From Astrothelium macrocarpum (taxonomy: Eukaryota; Ascomycota; Dothideomycetes; Trypetheliales; Trypetheliaceae), in contig JAGEMR010000001.1 in assembly GCA_021030915.1 (NCBI GenBank), positions 496,001 through 560,000 of the forward strand: a DNA stretch of 64,000 bases, read 5' to 3'. This document shows, piece by piece, positions 12,075-23,975 of the stretch; the stretch's first letter is position 1; each line of letters begins with the position of its first letter. The notes beneath the pieces are model-generated. The model had not been told where the DNA came from. It worked only from the letters and a program-made list of their open reading frames with translations, and ran no database searches. The translations under genes and the position numbers were made by a program.

Positions 12075-13969
12075 ATGGCTAGCTTAGCGTCATTTCAAGT
12101 GCCTACAATTAACAATGAGCCAAACGTAAAAATCTAGATGATCTCTTTCGGTATTTGAAGCTGATGTTTGATCCAGAAACACTATACCAAAGACTCCACG
12201 GACAGAAAAGGCTTATCCGATGCAGTCAAATCGTTCAAAAGCAAGATCCCGTTCGACGTACCAATAGTCGTTGAGGGGAAAGAGGTTAGTTGTTAGAGAA
12301 GTGTCACTATTGGGTTGCTATTTCCAACTGATAATTATAGACCAAGACTTCTTCTATCCTGACACAACCAAACCCCTCCTCGCATAAGGATATTATTTGC
12401 AATTACTCTAATGCTTCTGCATCTCATGTAAAAGAAGCTGTTACTGCTGCTTTGGCGGCGAAGCCGGCCTGGGAATCGCTTCCATTTGCAGATCGTGCAG
12501 CTGTGTTCTTGAAAGCAGCAGACTTGATCTCGGGGAAATACCGCTATGATATCATGGCGGCAACGATGGTCGGGCAGGGGAAAAATGCCTGGCAAGCTGA
12601 GATTGATTCTGCAGCAGAAATTTGTGACTTCTTCAGGTACTAAACGTTTGTTTTGGTATGAAGTTGTATTCACTAAAAGAATCAAGGTTCAACGTAAAGT
12701 ATGCCCAGGAAACCTACGGCCACCAGCCAGTTCACAACTCGCCTGGTGTATGGAAGTAAGTAATAATCAGAATTCGTTTTTCAAGAAACAAGACACTGAG
12801 CTCGAAAATCCAGTCGTGTGGAATACCGTCCTCTCGAAGGTTTCGTCTACGCTATTACACCTTTTAATTTTACAGCAATTGCCGGCAATCTTCCCGGGGC
12901 ACCAGCATTAGTGGGTAATGTTGTTGTTTGGAAACCCTCACCATCTGCAATCGCCTCAAATTGGCTAGTCTATCAAATTTTACTTGAAGCAGGCCTTCCA
13001 CCTAATGTCATCCAATTTATTCCCGGCGATGCTGAAGAAGTGACACGTGCGGTGCTATCACATCCAGACTTTTCAGCACTTCACTACACCGGTAGCACAG
13101 CAGTCTTCCGCAAACTGTACGGCCAAATCGCTACTGGCGTGGCCGAAGGGAGATACACTAGCTATCCACGCATCGTCGGCGAAACTGGTGGCAAAAACTT
13201 CCATGTCATCCACCACACCGCCGACGTCCGCAACGCCGTCGTCAACACCGTCCGCGGCGCCTTCGAATACCAAGGCCAAAAATGCAGCGCCTGCTCCCGC
13301 GCCTACATCCCTTCGTCGCTCGCCGACCGCTTCATCTCGGAGCTCGTCGCCGAAACGCAGCAGCTCAAGACCGGCGATCCCGAAGACTACGCCAACTTCG
13401 TCGGCCCCGTCATCCACGCCGCGGCCTTCCAACGCCTCGCCACCGCCATCGACGACGCCAAGGAAGACCCCACGCTCGAACTCCTCTGCGGCGGCACCTA
13501 CGACGACAGCAAGGGCTACTTTGTCCACCCCACCATCTACAAAACCACCAACGCGCACCACGAGCTCATGCGCCGCGAGCTCTTCGGCCCCATCCTCTGC
13601 CTCTACATCTACGACGACCACACCTCCGCCTCCTCCGCCGCCGCCGCTGCCGACGAAGCCTTCAGCACGCTCTGCCGCACCGTGACCCGCACGACGTCGT
13701 ACGCGCTCACGGGCGCCGTCTTTGCGCAGTCCCGCGCCGTGGTGCGGCAGGCGGAGGAGGCGCTCCGCAATGCGGCGGGGAACTTCTACATCAATTGCAA
13801 GTGCACTGGGGCCGTGGTCGGGCAGCAGCCGTTTGGGGGCGCGCGGGCGAGCGGGACGAACGACAAGGCTGGGAGTGCGAATTTGCTGGGCCGGTTTGTG
13901 AGTATGCGCGCGGTGAAGGAGGAGTTTGTGGCGACGGAGGTGGTGGCGTATCCGAGTAATGAGGTGTAG
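12075..13969 (+). CDS. put2: Delta-1-pyrroline-5-carboxylate dehydrogenase
   Basis: Five exons: 12075-12125, 12177-12284, 12341-12636, 12687-12755, 12814-13969; 559 residues, normal for the family. The mitochondrial enzyme oxidises pyrroline-5-carboxylate (glutamate semialdehyde) to glutamate with NAD+, the last step of proline catabolism. Seen: start region NNEPN-KHYTKDS; GQGKNAWQAEIDSAAE; FNFTAIAGNLPGAPALVGN; catalytic Glu in VGETGGKNFHVIHH (about residue 295); catalytic Cys in GQKCSACSRAY (about 331); C-terminal QQPFGGARASGTNDKAG. The last 800 bases switch abruptly to very GC-rich third positions while the upstream exons are AT-neutral. A short leader before the fold could serve in mitochondrial import but is not a clear presequence. 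Confidence 0.93.
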
Positions 13970-14382
13970 GGCCTGTTGAATTTGGGGTGAGAAAGTTGGG
14001 GGGAAAGGATACCCCAAGTGGATTTGCGAGATGAATCGAAGAAGATAGTAAATTTAATAAGTTTTATTGATGGCCCTTTACGTAGACGCTATCATACATC
14101 ATCCTGGAGCATCCCACAGCGCAGAGCTCTATACTTTCTCATTGTCAGATCAAACCTGCCAGCCTCTCATTCATCCATCGGCGCATGCTCTGAAGCTATC
14201 GTACGTGTAGACCAGGCGTCAGCAGACGACAAATCAGTAGTCGTCGTCGCCGTCGAGGAGCGTTGCTCGGCTCTTCGGACGCTGAGGTATCGCGAGCGCC
14301 TTTCACAAATGGTTAATGGAGAATTCTTCACAGAAGAAAGGTAATCATATATTGCGGAAGAGATGTGAGCGTGTGAAGTGGC
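13970..14382. other. Convergent intergenic spacer
   Basis: 413 bases between the stop codons of put2 (plus) and vps26 (minus), so it holds both 3' UTRs. No gene or repeat seen. Confidence 0.5.
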
Positions 14383-15456
14383 TCACGATTGTTGTATTTG
14401 CTTGTTCTGTTCTTGGGCTGCAGCCAGACCCTCAGGAGCTTGGCGATAAAGAACAATCTCGGATTGTTTAAAGTAACGTCGGGCATCTAGAAGTGTCAGT
14501 ATGTAATCTTTTGTAGGTTTGTCGAGGGGGGCAACAATCACCTTCGTCGATGAGCACTAAACTGAGGTAATATCGCGTCGAGTACTTCTTGTTCACTTCA
14601 CGAAATGTGGGCGTGAGGTCAAAACCTCCCAAGAACAGTCGTATCGGAATCGTCTCTCCTCTTGAAGGCGATCCATCCATAATCTCAAATCGTACCAACG
14701 TCTCACTCTCATTGTACTGATTGGGCGCTGCGCCTGTTGTTTCTCTGCGAATGATGGATAATTCCATGTGCTTGATCTTTAGCCGAACCAACAAGAAATA
14801 TATCCTTCCGACAATCACATCTTTCAGATGGTATTTGCTCTTTGAGTACTCAAACTCGATATGCAGGCAGTCCTCGATTCCAACGTCCATTTTGATGCTG
14901 CTATTCGTTTCTGGGGGTATCCGATAGGAGTACACCCATAGATCCTTCTCCCGTATCACGTCAGCCATACGACGGGCGACCGTAACGCGGACAAAGTATC
15001 GTAGTTTGACATTGATGCCATTGTAGGATTCGTATTGTTTCTCGACGTTCTTGAAGTTGAAGGGGAAGTTTTGGGGATGTTGGAGTTCACCCGGCGCCGC
15101 AAGTTCTTGACCCAAGGACAAAAATTCATAGTGATTTCCGCGGTCAAAGAACATTTCTGGTGGCTTTTGTGAGCGCGACTTTATTGACTATGGGCAGTAC
15201 TCAAACAGGATGCCTATGGTGAAGATGATGGGTTTGTACCTATCGTGCCAATGAATTGAACTTTGATTCCAGTATGCTCTAATCGCTTTCCATCCTTGGG
15301 ACGAATTGTTACCACGCCTTTGACTGACTCGCCATCCATGTAGAGCGGGGCCTTTTCTCTTGAACTCTTGTTCAGTTTGACATCCACCATTTGCCTGTCG
15401 TCCCCATCTTCAAGAACAATGTCAATATCAACGGGGGTACTGAAAAAGTACGCCAT
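14383..15456 (-). CDS. vps26: Retromer subunit Vps26
   Basis: Three exons: 15240-15456, 14542-15156, 14383-14486; introns of 83 and 55 bases; 311 residues. Vps26 is the arrestin-fold subunit of the retromer cargo-selective trimer (Vps26-Vps29-Vps35), which returns receptors from endosomes to the Golgi. Seen: start MAYFFSTPVDIDIVLEDGDD, YMDGESVKGVVTIRPKDGKRLEHTGI, the conserved block around FDRGNHYEFLSLGQELA, MDVGIEDCLHIEFEYSKSKYHLKDVIVGRIYF, PIRLFLGGFDLTPTFREVNKK and YYLSLVLIDE-DARRYFKQSEIVLYR. The spliced C-terminus is short and Gln-rich. Together with Vps25 it adds to the endosomal trafficking genes of the window, but the two are 14 kb apart. Confidence 0.94.
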
Positions 15457-16902
15457 TATAGGGCCGTCCCGACGAGGCTGTATATGCGAGAATTAGGATG
15501 CTCAAGGCGAGCAATGTTCAAGTGGCAGCATGGTATTGTTTGGGTAGCTGGAAGCAAATGCAGAAGGATGGTAGATGCATGCGAGCATGGGGACCGTGCT
15601 CAGCCCTACAAGAACTGTTACACTTACAGTCAACATTTACAAGCCGTAAATTAGAATACTGACATTGATTTCTCCTAAAAAGATATTGATGTCTTCCTAC
15701 GCAACCTTTTGATATTTCATACACTACTCTATAAACCGAACAGAATGTGTCTTTTCCGTCTTCACGAACACATGTAACTGGTAGTACCAAGCTCGTTATC
15801 TGTTCCAAGGAATAATCTGTTCAGTTTAATTTGATCGAGTTCCGACGCCAATCTGGACACGGAGAATGGCCCAAATATCTATCCTACTTGTCCCGGTTCT
15901 GTGGAATGTGCGCGACAATCAAACCGTACGTTTAGATAAGGTAGCTAGATAATGCTCATCACTTCATGCTTCGATAACTCTTGATTCGTTGGCTGTCTCT
16001 TTATCGGTCATTGCTTTCACAATCCTGTACAAATCGAAGCAATTTATAAGCAATGCGTGAAATTGAAGACAGGATCAAGTAAACAAGTCCAGTTGGCCCT
16101 TTAGTTTTGCTAGGAAAACTTTTTCAGCTCTCCCCCACTGTTTTACCTACACCGCCAGGTCATGGCTAGTGATTGGCGCTTATGATTGCCAATACGAAGA
16201 CAACACACGGTACCAAGAGACTTTTGTTGGCCTAAACCGGATGGAATGGACAAAATCCTTTAGCCCAAGTGTAATAAGTTTTTGATGGTTTATGTCAAAA
16301 CCAACTCTGGTCCCCAACATCAGGCTTGGGCAGCCCCGAGTGAGAACCCCACGCTAACTACCTGACACAACTTGACTGCATTTGTGTTCCCTTGATGAAC
16401 CGAGCCGACCCGGACTGCTTATTTGCTAGCGTAAGTGAATGAAGGATGAGTCAGCACCGACAAATTGTTCGCACGCAACAGTTGCTGTTTGTGGTTTGGA
16501 ACATTTTCTTTTTGCCTCGAATCAGGAAATTCTCCTCGTGACACAGCTTCTAGCACAACCGCTTGTGTTGCCGAATTTAGTGCCCAACGGCTCTGCTCGG
16601 GCATGATTGGGGGCGGAGCTATATCCAATGGGAAATCCAGCCGCGCTGAAAAATGACATGTCGTATGCTACTGCCTTCCTTTCATTTTGTTGAGATCAAA
16701 TCACATTTCTCCCACAATGTGAGGAATGGTGACGATGGGAAGCAGTGCTTGTTGACCCAAAGCCAGCTTTGACATGTTCCTTCCAAGTTTGAAAGATTTT
16801 TCATATGTCTTTGAGCCAGTATATTCCCAAGCGATCCAAACACAGATGGCCTCATACTCTGCAATTTAGCACCAAGGACGATAGTCATAAGACACGAAAA
16901 CC
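15457..16902. other. Divergent intergenic region, vps26 / gluconokinase
   Basis: 1.45 kb between the two start codons. Short frames only, without domain or codon bias. It must contain both promoters. No repeat or RNA gene seen. Confidence 0.45.
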
Positions 16903-17607
16903 ATGGCGATGAGTAGCATAGAGATCGAGGTGTCTGCACCCAAGATACAATACATATGGGCTGTTTTTGGGCCGGCAGGCTGCGGCAAGAGCACAGTTGC
17001 CAAACATCTCGCCGACCATTTTGGATTACCCTATATAGAAGGCGACGAGGTACTGTTCTTCCAACCCTCAATCCGATTCCCTCATTGACAAAGCCCAATT
17101 TTTCAGTTCCACCCGCCGGCCAACATCGAAAAGATGGCCTCTGGCACCCCCCTCACCGACGCAGACCGCTGGGACTGGCTCATCCTCCTGCGCGACCAAT
17201 CTCTCGCCGCTCTCGATCCCACCCGTCCCAACACGAGCACCACCGCTGCTGCTCCGCCAAGCCCGGCTACCGCGCCTACGGGCGTCGTCCTTGCGTGCTC
17301 CGCCCTGAAGCGCAAGTACCGCGACGTCATCCGCATCGCAGCCTACCGCAATCCAGGCGTCCGCGTACGCTTTGTGTATCTCAAGGCGACGGAAGCGGTG
17401 ATTCTCGAGCGGGTGCGGGCACGGCAGGGGCATTTCATGAAGGAGACAATGGTGCGGAGTCAATTTGGGATTTTGGAGGAGCCGAAGGCCGGTTTGGGAG
17501 TGGGGGAGGAGGGTGATGTGCTTAGCGTGGATGTGACGGTGGGGACGATGGAGGAAGCACAGGCAAGGGCAGTGAAGGCGGTGGAGCGGGAAGTGGGGGA
17601 AGGATAG
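16903..17607 (+). CDS. Gluconokinase
   Basis: Two exons, 16903-17049 and 17107-17607, with a 57-base intron; 215 residues. It phosphorylates gluconate with ATP to 6-phosphogluconate, feeding the pentose phosphate pathway in the cytosol. Seen: P-loop FGPAGCGKST (about residues 22-31), then LADHFGLPYIEGDE-FHPPANIEKMASGTPLTDADRW across the splice, LACSALKRKYRDVIR, VRFVYLKA, and GHFMKETMVRSQFGILEEP, the standard order in bacterial GntK and fungal/human IDNK. The family's LTDxDRxxWL motif is intact (LTDADRWDWL). A second in-frame ATG lies six bases after the first. Exon 2 is GC-rich. A Pro/Ala/Thr-rich insert of about 20 residues sits before the VVLACSALKR strand. Confidence 0.9.
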
Positions 17608-19854
17608 TGTGGGGGGAGTGTAAGGCATGAAAGTAGAGGAGTTGAGACGGCGGGGGTCTGGATTTTGGGTGACATTCACTAGAGGAGTTTGGTAGATGCT
17701 GGAAAGGGTGGTTGTGAGTAAATGGTGGCGAATAAAAAAGTTGGTATTATTAGAGTTGCTTGGAAAGCTAGGATAGCGCAAAATTCACACCTGCTCTTTA
17801 TGCCTACCTTGGATGGAACTCGTCGGGGTCAGTTGCCTCTGTTGGAAAATCTTACCAAACTCGGCAAGGGTCCACTTCTGCATTTATACAGAAAGATCTA
17901 GTTCTATAAAGTTTTAGTTTTGAAACTGACGGCCCAAAAGCTTTGCCTGTAGATCTCTTTGGTGTATTCCTTTATCCAATCGCTAATAGCATGATTGTGA
18001 TCGTCTTTTGTTAATGTGAGAGACATGACTCGGTCAGATAGAGGGATCCTTGCAACGAATGCCCAATGCATCTCTCTCACCAAAATCTCACTTCGGCAAT
18101 GCCTGCCCGAGTTGATGTCTCCTTTTGAAATCTTCTGTCCTTTCTTTTTTTTTCCCGTGTTGATCTTCGTTGTGAGATGTTTAGGTTTGTCCCATCATTA
18201 GGGCAAACAAGGACTGTACTAATGCTTGGGATAGAAAATGCTGGTACGTCTTGCCACGTCGACAACCCATTTGGAAGACCTCCGAGACGGTTTGAGCAAT
18301 CAGAAAACATCAAACCATCCATTGACATCCTAATGAAAGCTGTGCCGCTCATCATGGCTTAGGGTTTCTCTAATCTGTGAGCGCCCATGGGCCCTACTTG
18401 TATCACCTGCGGCTTACGACATGTCTTATCGCAGAACTGGTGCCTCTCACCGGGATCTGCAGTAAGAAATGTTGACATGTCGAGAGAAGCTGTGGATAGA
18501 TTCGAGAGAATCTCAATCTAATTTGAGAGTCGACCACTTTCAAATCATTCACTGAACATAGTGTCGACTCTGTGCCGTGTATGCTTGGCAAAGGCCTCGG
18601 AACGAGTGCCGTCGATTGTGTTGCTCGCGGCCCGAGGCATTTCTTATTGCAATTACCCCACATGATGTGATGGCGAAGCTGTTTGCTGCTCTACATCCTT
18701 GGAATTGGCATTGATGCAAGACGTGCATTTGACCCGCTGTCTTGGGTTGAATTCGAAAACACGGCGCCGGATGAGGAGTCAGGGGAACCCCAGCCATGTA
18801 AGTTCCCCAAAGTATAGGGTTCCCCTCGTATGCGATTGTAGGCAAAAATTGGGATTCCTGCGAATTCACCTTTGCTGAAAATGTCGAGGGGTCAGATGAA
18901 TAGGGAGGCCTGCATGGCGTCAAGTGGTCATGATGAGGTCGACCTAGGCTGTAAGGTTACATCATAATGCGACAGTTTGGGGTCTGTGTTGCTTTGTTTT
19001 CGCCACATCAATACTGAGGTGTTAAGGATGGAAAAAATGAGCATGCGAGATGAGTTTGACAGCATTGAGATGGGCCCCATGGTCGCTTTCTCGACCAGAG
19101 CCGGCATAAATGCGATTTTCCCCAGCATTGCCATTGTCTCCTGGTCCGGTGGAGAATGGCAGATGATTATAAACAGGCACCGTGGGCAAGACGATAACCG
19201 TAGTATTAAGCTAAACGTCTAAGCGAGCCTGTGGGAAGAATGGTTACTTGGTTCGGGATGATCAGTGACGCTAAAGGCCTCCCTAGAATTTGTCATTCCG
19301 CTGTGGACAAGCCGTCTGGGGCAATTTCTGTGCAGCTGGCTGCAGAGAGCCGGACGTGTTTGGTGCTGTCGCATTTCTAGACTGGGCTGGCCCTGATGAG
19401 AATAGACAGCGCGATCCATTGTGCAGATTATGACGGCCGCGGGCGCTGCATATCCGGGCGGGCTGATGCTGGATGGGGAGCACTCCCGGGGCCAATGTGG
19501 ATCTCGCGGCGTCGACGCCATCTGCACTATGGCACCATGGCGCATTTCCATCGCGGTATCCTACGCCAAAGGTACCGCACGCTCGTGCCGCGTCACAATC
19601 GCAGAGCACTCCTCGCTCCCAGACACCTTTGTCCATCCCCGAGCTCGATCCGCTCTCCATCCAGCCCGACTGCCTTGGCCATCTAGCGCTCGATCGGTAC
19701 CAAGCGGGGATCAAAGCCACATCTTAACTCTCCTGTCTGCTTGATCCCGATGCTTTTTCTGCCCATTCATATACTTCTCGACTTCGGGGGCCGCCTCGCC
19801 TCGCCAACGTTGAATGAGCAATGCTGGTCCTAAGCCTCGATCCACGCCTTCTGG
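17608..19854. other. Intergenic region, no gene recognised
   Basis: 2.25 kb before the SCAP gene. A GC-rich patch at about 19390-19740 is open on both strands but has no recognisable domain and lies outside the SCAP start, so it may be 5' leader. No RNA gene or repeat identified. Confidence 0.45.
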
Positions 19855-22800
19855 ATGTTTTGGTACTTGTTGTACCCTCTCCGTGGGTGAGTACTATCCC
19901 GGGAGACGATCACGCCGCTCCGCCTTGACTGATCGTCCTTGCAGCACGACCAAACCGCCTGTGCTTTCTTATGACCATCCGATCCGTACGTTTGTAGACC
20001 GCCTCCGTGGTGGACTGTTGCTAAGCTGTGGCCACGAATAGGGAAGACATTCTTCAACTATGGAACGGCGGCCGCACGACACTGGCTTCTCGCCCTCTTA
20101 TTACCTGTCGCCGTTGGTGTCGTCTTGTGCTATCCAGCGCTCTTCCTCTACTATGACAATCCCGCCCGCGGCACCTCCAATCTTCCCCACCATGTCTGGA
20201 CTTCTGCCAGGCTTCACGCCGGGAACCAGGCGACTCGGCCCGATATTGAAATGCGGCAGATGTGGATCTACGGTAGCCATATGAAGGTGGTGGAGCGCGA
20301 CGTGATCACGAGAGCTTTGAAGATACAAAATTTTGTATTAGGGCTTGGCTCCCAGCGCGAGACCGATGATACTGAATCTGATGGATTCGGTGATCCGGGG
20401 ATTGATTATGGCAAACTCAATCTGTCCCTCGTACCTTTCCATCCCAAAGCTGGCGCCCTGACTTGGGGTTATCATTCCCCTCTAATGTATTGGAATTGCT
20501 CAATGTCCCGGATAGAGACCGATCCCAATTTCCTCACCACCGTCAATAGTCAAGCACACAAGCCAAGTTTCATGAACCTCACTATGCGCCCCAGCTCTGT
20601 CTTTGCTGGCAAAAACTTCGACAAAAACAATCTCACGGCTGCAGACGCCCTTGTCCTTACATTTTTCAATGACCCGAAGCTTGGCATCGGTGAGATATGG
20701 AACAAGCGGATGAAAGAATTAGCCAACTATGCGCCAGATCGATGGTCCCTGTTTCCGGCCACTGGAAAAATTACACAGAGCAAACTTTATGATTTTCGAT
20801 TCCAACCTATGAGTTTCAATGATGATTTTGCGCTCGGCATTGCTTATGGTCTGATGGCGCTCTATGTCATGGTCATTCTACGGAGGATTCGAGCTGTAAA
20901 AAGTACTTTTGGTTTAGTTATTACTGTTCTTGTACAGGTAAAGTCCTGACCGGCAAACCTAAGATTACCCGACTCACCTTATGCAGACTGCGGCTTCCAT
21001 TTGTGCAAGCTTCACGATTTGTGCAATATTAGGCTTTAATCTGTCACAGATACCCAGGGTGGTGTATCCGTTTGTAGTTTTTGTTATTGGACTGGAAAAT
21101 ACGTAAGCAACTCTTTTGGCCCTCCATTCATTACGTATCGATTCGTCTTTTCGACTAACAAATCTCTAGGTTTCGATTAATCAATAATGTTCTCAGCTAT
21201 CCTCTCGAGATGCCCGTCGTTTTTCGAATTGCAAATGCTTTGGGAGATGTTGGCCATCTAACTGTGGCCGCAGTCGCGTTCAATCTCATGTTACTGTGGG
21301 TACTGTCGCATGTGTTTTCGCCAGATGTGGCATCCTTTTGCGCATTCGCTGCCGTTGCACTGGTAATTGATTTTTGTTTTCATTTGACCTTCTTTCTCGC
21401 CGTACTGAGTGTCGACGTAAAACGGATGGAGCTCCAAGACTCGTTAGATCGAGCGAACAAATCACTAGCAAGAGTCAGAACTTCGCCAGAGCGGAACCAA
21501 AATTTCTGGAAGTATGTCCTGTCGCTGAAACCACTACCGTTCACCACAAGAGTTTTTGGATCTGCCGCTATTGTTGGCTTTGTTTCTCTGTTGAACTGGC
21601 ATTTTTTTGATTGGGAAAGTCAGAAACAGGCGTTCAAACAAATGTTGGGGCTCATTCCGCAGGAGCACGATGTCGGTCCCTTGGCTAGTCAAACGTCGCT
21701 TCCCCACTATGTCGGTCAGACTAGGACTCCAGCAGCTTGGCTTCGGATGCAAGAGTACCATACTGCGAAAGAGGTGATTTCCGTGGTTAGGCCGAATTCC
21801 TACAATCTATTGGCAAGAGTGTACGATCCGCTTATGATTGTCTTATCCGGTGCAGATAGAACTGGAGCAGCACCAGAGAGGCACAGCTTGTTAAACAAGG
21901 CACGAGAACTTATCGATGAGCACATGTTCACCTTTATCTTTGTTATGGTCGGTAGCGTTGGATCTGTGGTCTTGCTCTTGCGCTATCTGCTTTACAACGA
22001 AATGCCCGAAATTGAAAATCTGGAAGATGTGGAAGACTCGTTTCTCACTGTCAAAGATCTACCAAAGTCACACAGATTGGATATTATCAAGCTTGCAGCC
22101 TGCGGAAGAGGGCAGATGGCGTCAGTCGGTTTGGACCGGTCCACCTGTATCTGGAGCTTTGACAGCTATACTCTCTCTTTCTCGCATTATGTTCTACCTA
22201 ATCCAGAGAGCAGCCCGCTTCTTTGGCCGATACTCACGTCGGCTGTTGATGATACGGGGACCTTTTTCGCCCTTTACTGTCTCAGCGGAATCATCGCAGT
22301 TTGGAGCATTGCACAACACCGGTTTATTGGCTTTACACAGCCAGGATTGAAAGAAGCACCGTGTCATTTCTCATTCAAGTTGCTCCATGCGGAACAACCA
22401 TCGAGTTTACGATTGCTAATTGTTACGACGGATGGGTTTTTGACAGAGCTTGATTTTCAACCGCATCATCAACAGACGGTACGCCTCTGCAATAATTTCC
22501 TTACCAGCGTGGCGGTCTTCGACAGCTTTAAAAAGAAACCGCTCAAATTGGTGGCCATCTCGCGGAGTGGATGTATGCACATTGCATATCGGCCAGAGTC
22601 CCAATGGATCTTGGAAACAGTTTACCCTTTTGGATCAAGTTTATCACAGTACCCCGGCCAGATGCGAGTCAAAAGTATCGTGTCTGCGTCAGCAATCAAC
22701 ATTCTTGCCGCCAAAAGGTCTTGTGAGGTGTCACTACTGAGCCTGGACCCGCTGAGGATTGTACACACCTTCCAAATTGGTCAAGCCAAAGCAGGATCGC

Positions 22801-23504
22801 TTCGCGTGCTACATTCATTACGACGCAAGTGTCTCGGTTGCGGCGGAGCAGCCGTGTATTCTTTCTCAGCGGCATATACTGAGAGTGAGACGGGAAAGTG
22901 TATCATGCACACGTTTACAGCAGCGGATGGACACAATGCGTCAATTTGTCTGCAATCTGCGCCAGAAAATCAGAATGCAGTTTGCAAAGGTTTCGCCGAT
23001 GCAGTCGAATCACTTCACTGGGTCGAGAACGCCGGTGTCTGGGAAACCTGTGCGGCGCAAGCTGTGTTGGGTATTCGCAAGCGTCCTCCCATTCTACCAG
23101 CCATGGCGGATACTAGTGATTCAGCTACGAGGAGCGGGAGTGTTAGTTCTTTGCGTAGTTTGCGAGCTCGCAATCGGAACAGAGAGCGTACGGGCCGAGT
23201 CAGCACACGCGATAACGAAGATTGGGAAGCTTATACACTCTCCACGACCGGTGACTTTTATACCACACCGCTGCAGGCGTGGGCGGCACCGGCAGACGAA
23301 CTTGATCCATTGCTCGTTGCCAGCGCAGGTCCTATTTGTAAACTCGGGGCGCGGTCGGTGGCGGTCGGATTCGGGAATGGAATCAAAGTGGTCGCGCTTG
23401 GACATGAACGGTTCGAAGAAGAAACGAATGGGTTTGAAGGGGCTCGGGCGGGTTATATCGGGTCGGTCAGCAGAAGGGTGAAACAGAACAGGAAAGCAGC
23501 GTAA
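19855..23504 (+). CDS. scp1: SREBP cleavage-activating protein (SCAP/Scp1)
   Basis: Five exons: 19855-19886, 19945-19985, 20042-20937, 20987-21102, 21170-23504; 1139 residues. SCAP escorts the transcription factor SREBP and senses sterols in the ER; in fungi it supports ergosterol synthesis and adaptation to low oxygen. The tiny first exon encodes MFWYLLYPLRG, which joins to TTKPPVLSYDHPIR and KTFFNYGTAAARHW, as in other ascomycete SCAPs. TM1 is HWLLALLLPVAVGVVLCY. The lumenal loop has TSNLPHHVWTSA. The sterol-sensing domain is about residues 284-450 (FALGIAYGLMALYVMVILRR, IGLENTFRLINNVLS, FFLAVLSVDVKRMELQDSL). A last TM at about 612-634 leads to a cytosolic WD40 region that would bind SREBP. 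The SREBP gene itself is not in this window. Confidence 0.92.
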
Positions 23505-23975
23505 CAGCAGAGATGGGGAGTATGGGAGTTTCTGGAATACCCCATGGGGCCGTGAATTTACGCAGCTACATTTACGTGGATCGACAGAACCCAGATAGTA
23601 TATGTGGGGGGGGCCAAACAGTGTACATAAATTGCACAAATAGGATAGTGCAAGCGTAAGACGAGAACAAGATGCAAGGTACGCGTAGGCTACGTTAGTC
23701 GGTCCAATAAGCAACGGCGAGCTATCAATGGAGTTCTTGCGGTGAGTGTCAGAATTCAGCGTGGGGTGGTGGAGTAGCTAGTGGAGTGATTCTGTGAGTA
23801 ACGGGCGGTGTCGCTTAGTCAGGGGACCTATACCGCTTTCATCATTTCTGGCGGTGGGCATCGAAGTATTCTGCCCTCTCTCATTTTGCCAATCCGATAC
23901 CTCCCCCTCCTGCTGCCTTCTACACCGGCCCCCGGGCTGTCCCCTTCGCTCGCTATTCACTGCTACCTCAGGAAC
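23505..23975. other. Intergenic: 3' UTR of scp1 and promoter of the next gene
   Basis: 471 bases with no open frame of note. A GTGGGGGGGGCC run at about 23604-23615 is the only low-complexity tract. Confidence 0.5.

Noticed and set aside
13073..14017. A 314-codon open frame antisense to put2
   Set aside because: It is the shadow of the GC-rich 3' half of put2. The translation is low-complexity Val/Asp/Gly and the sense strand carries a clear dehydrogenase.
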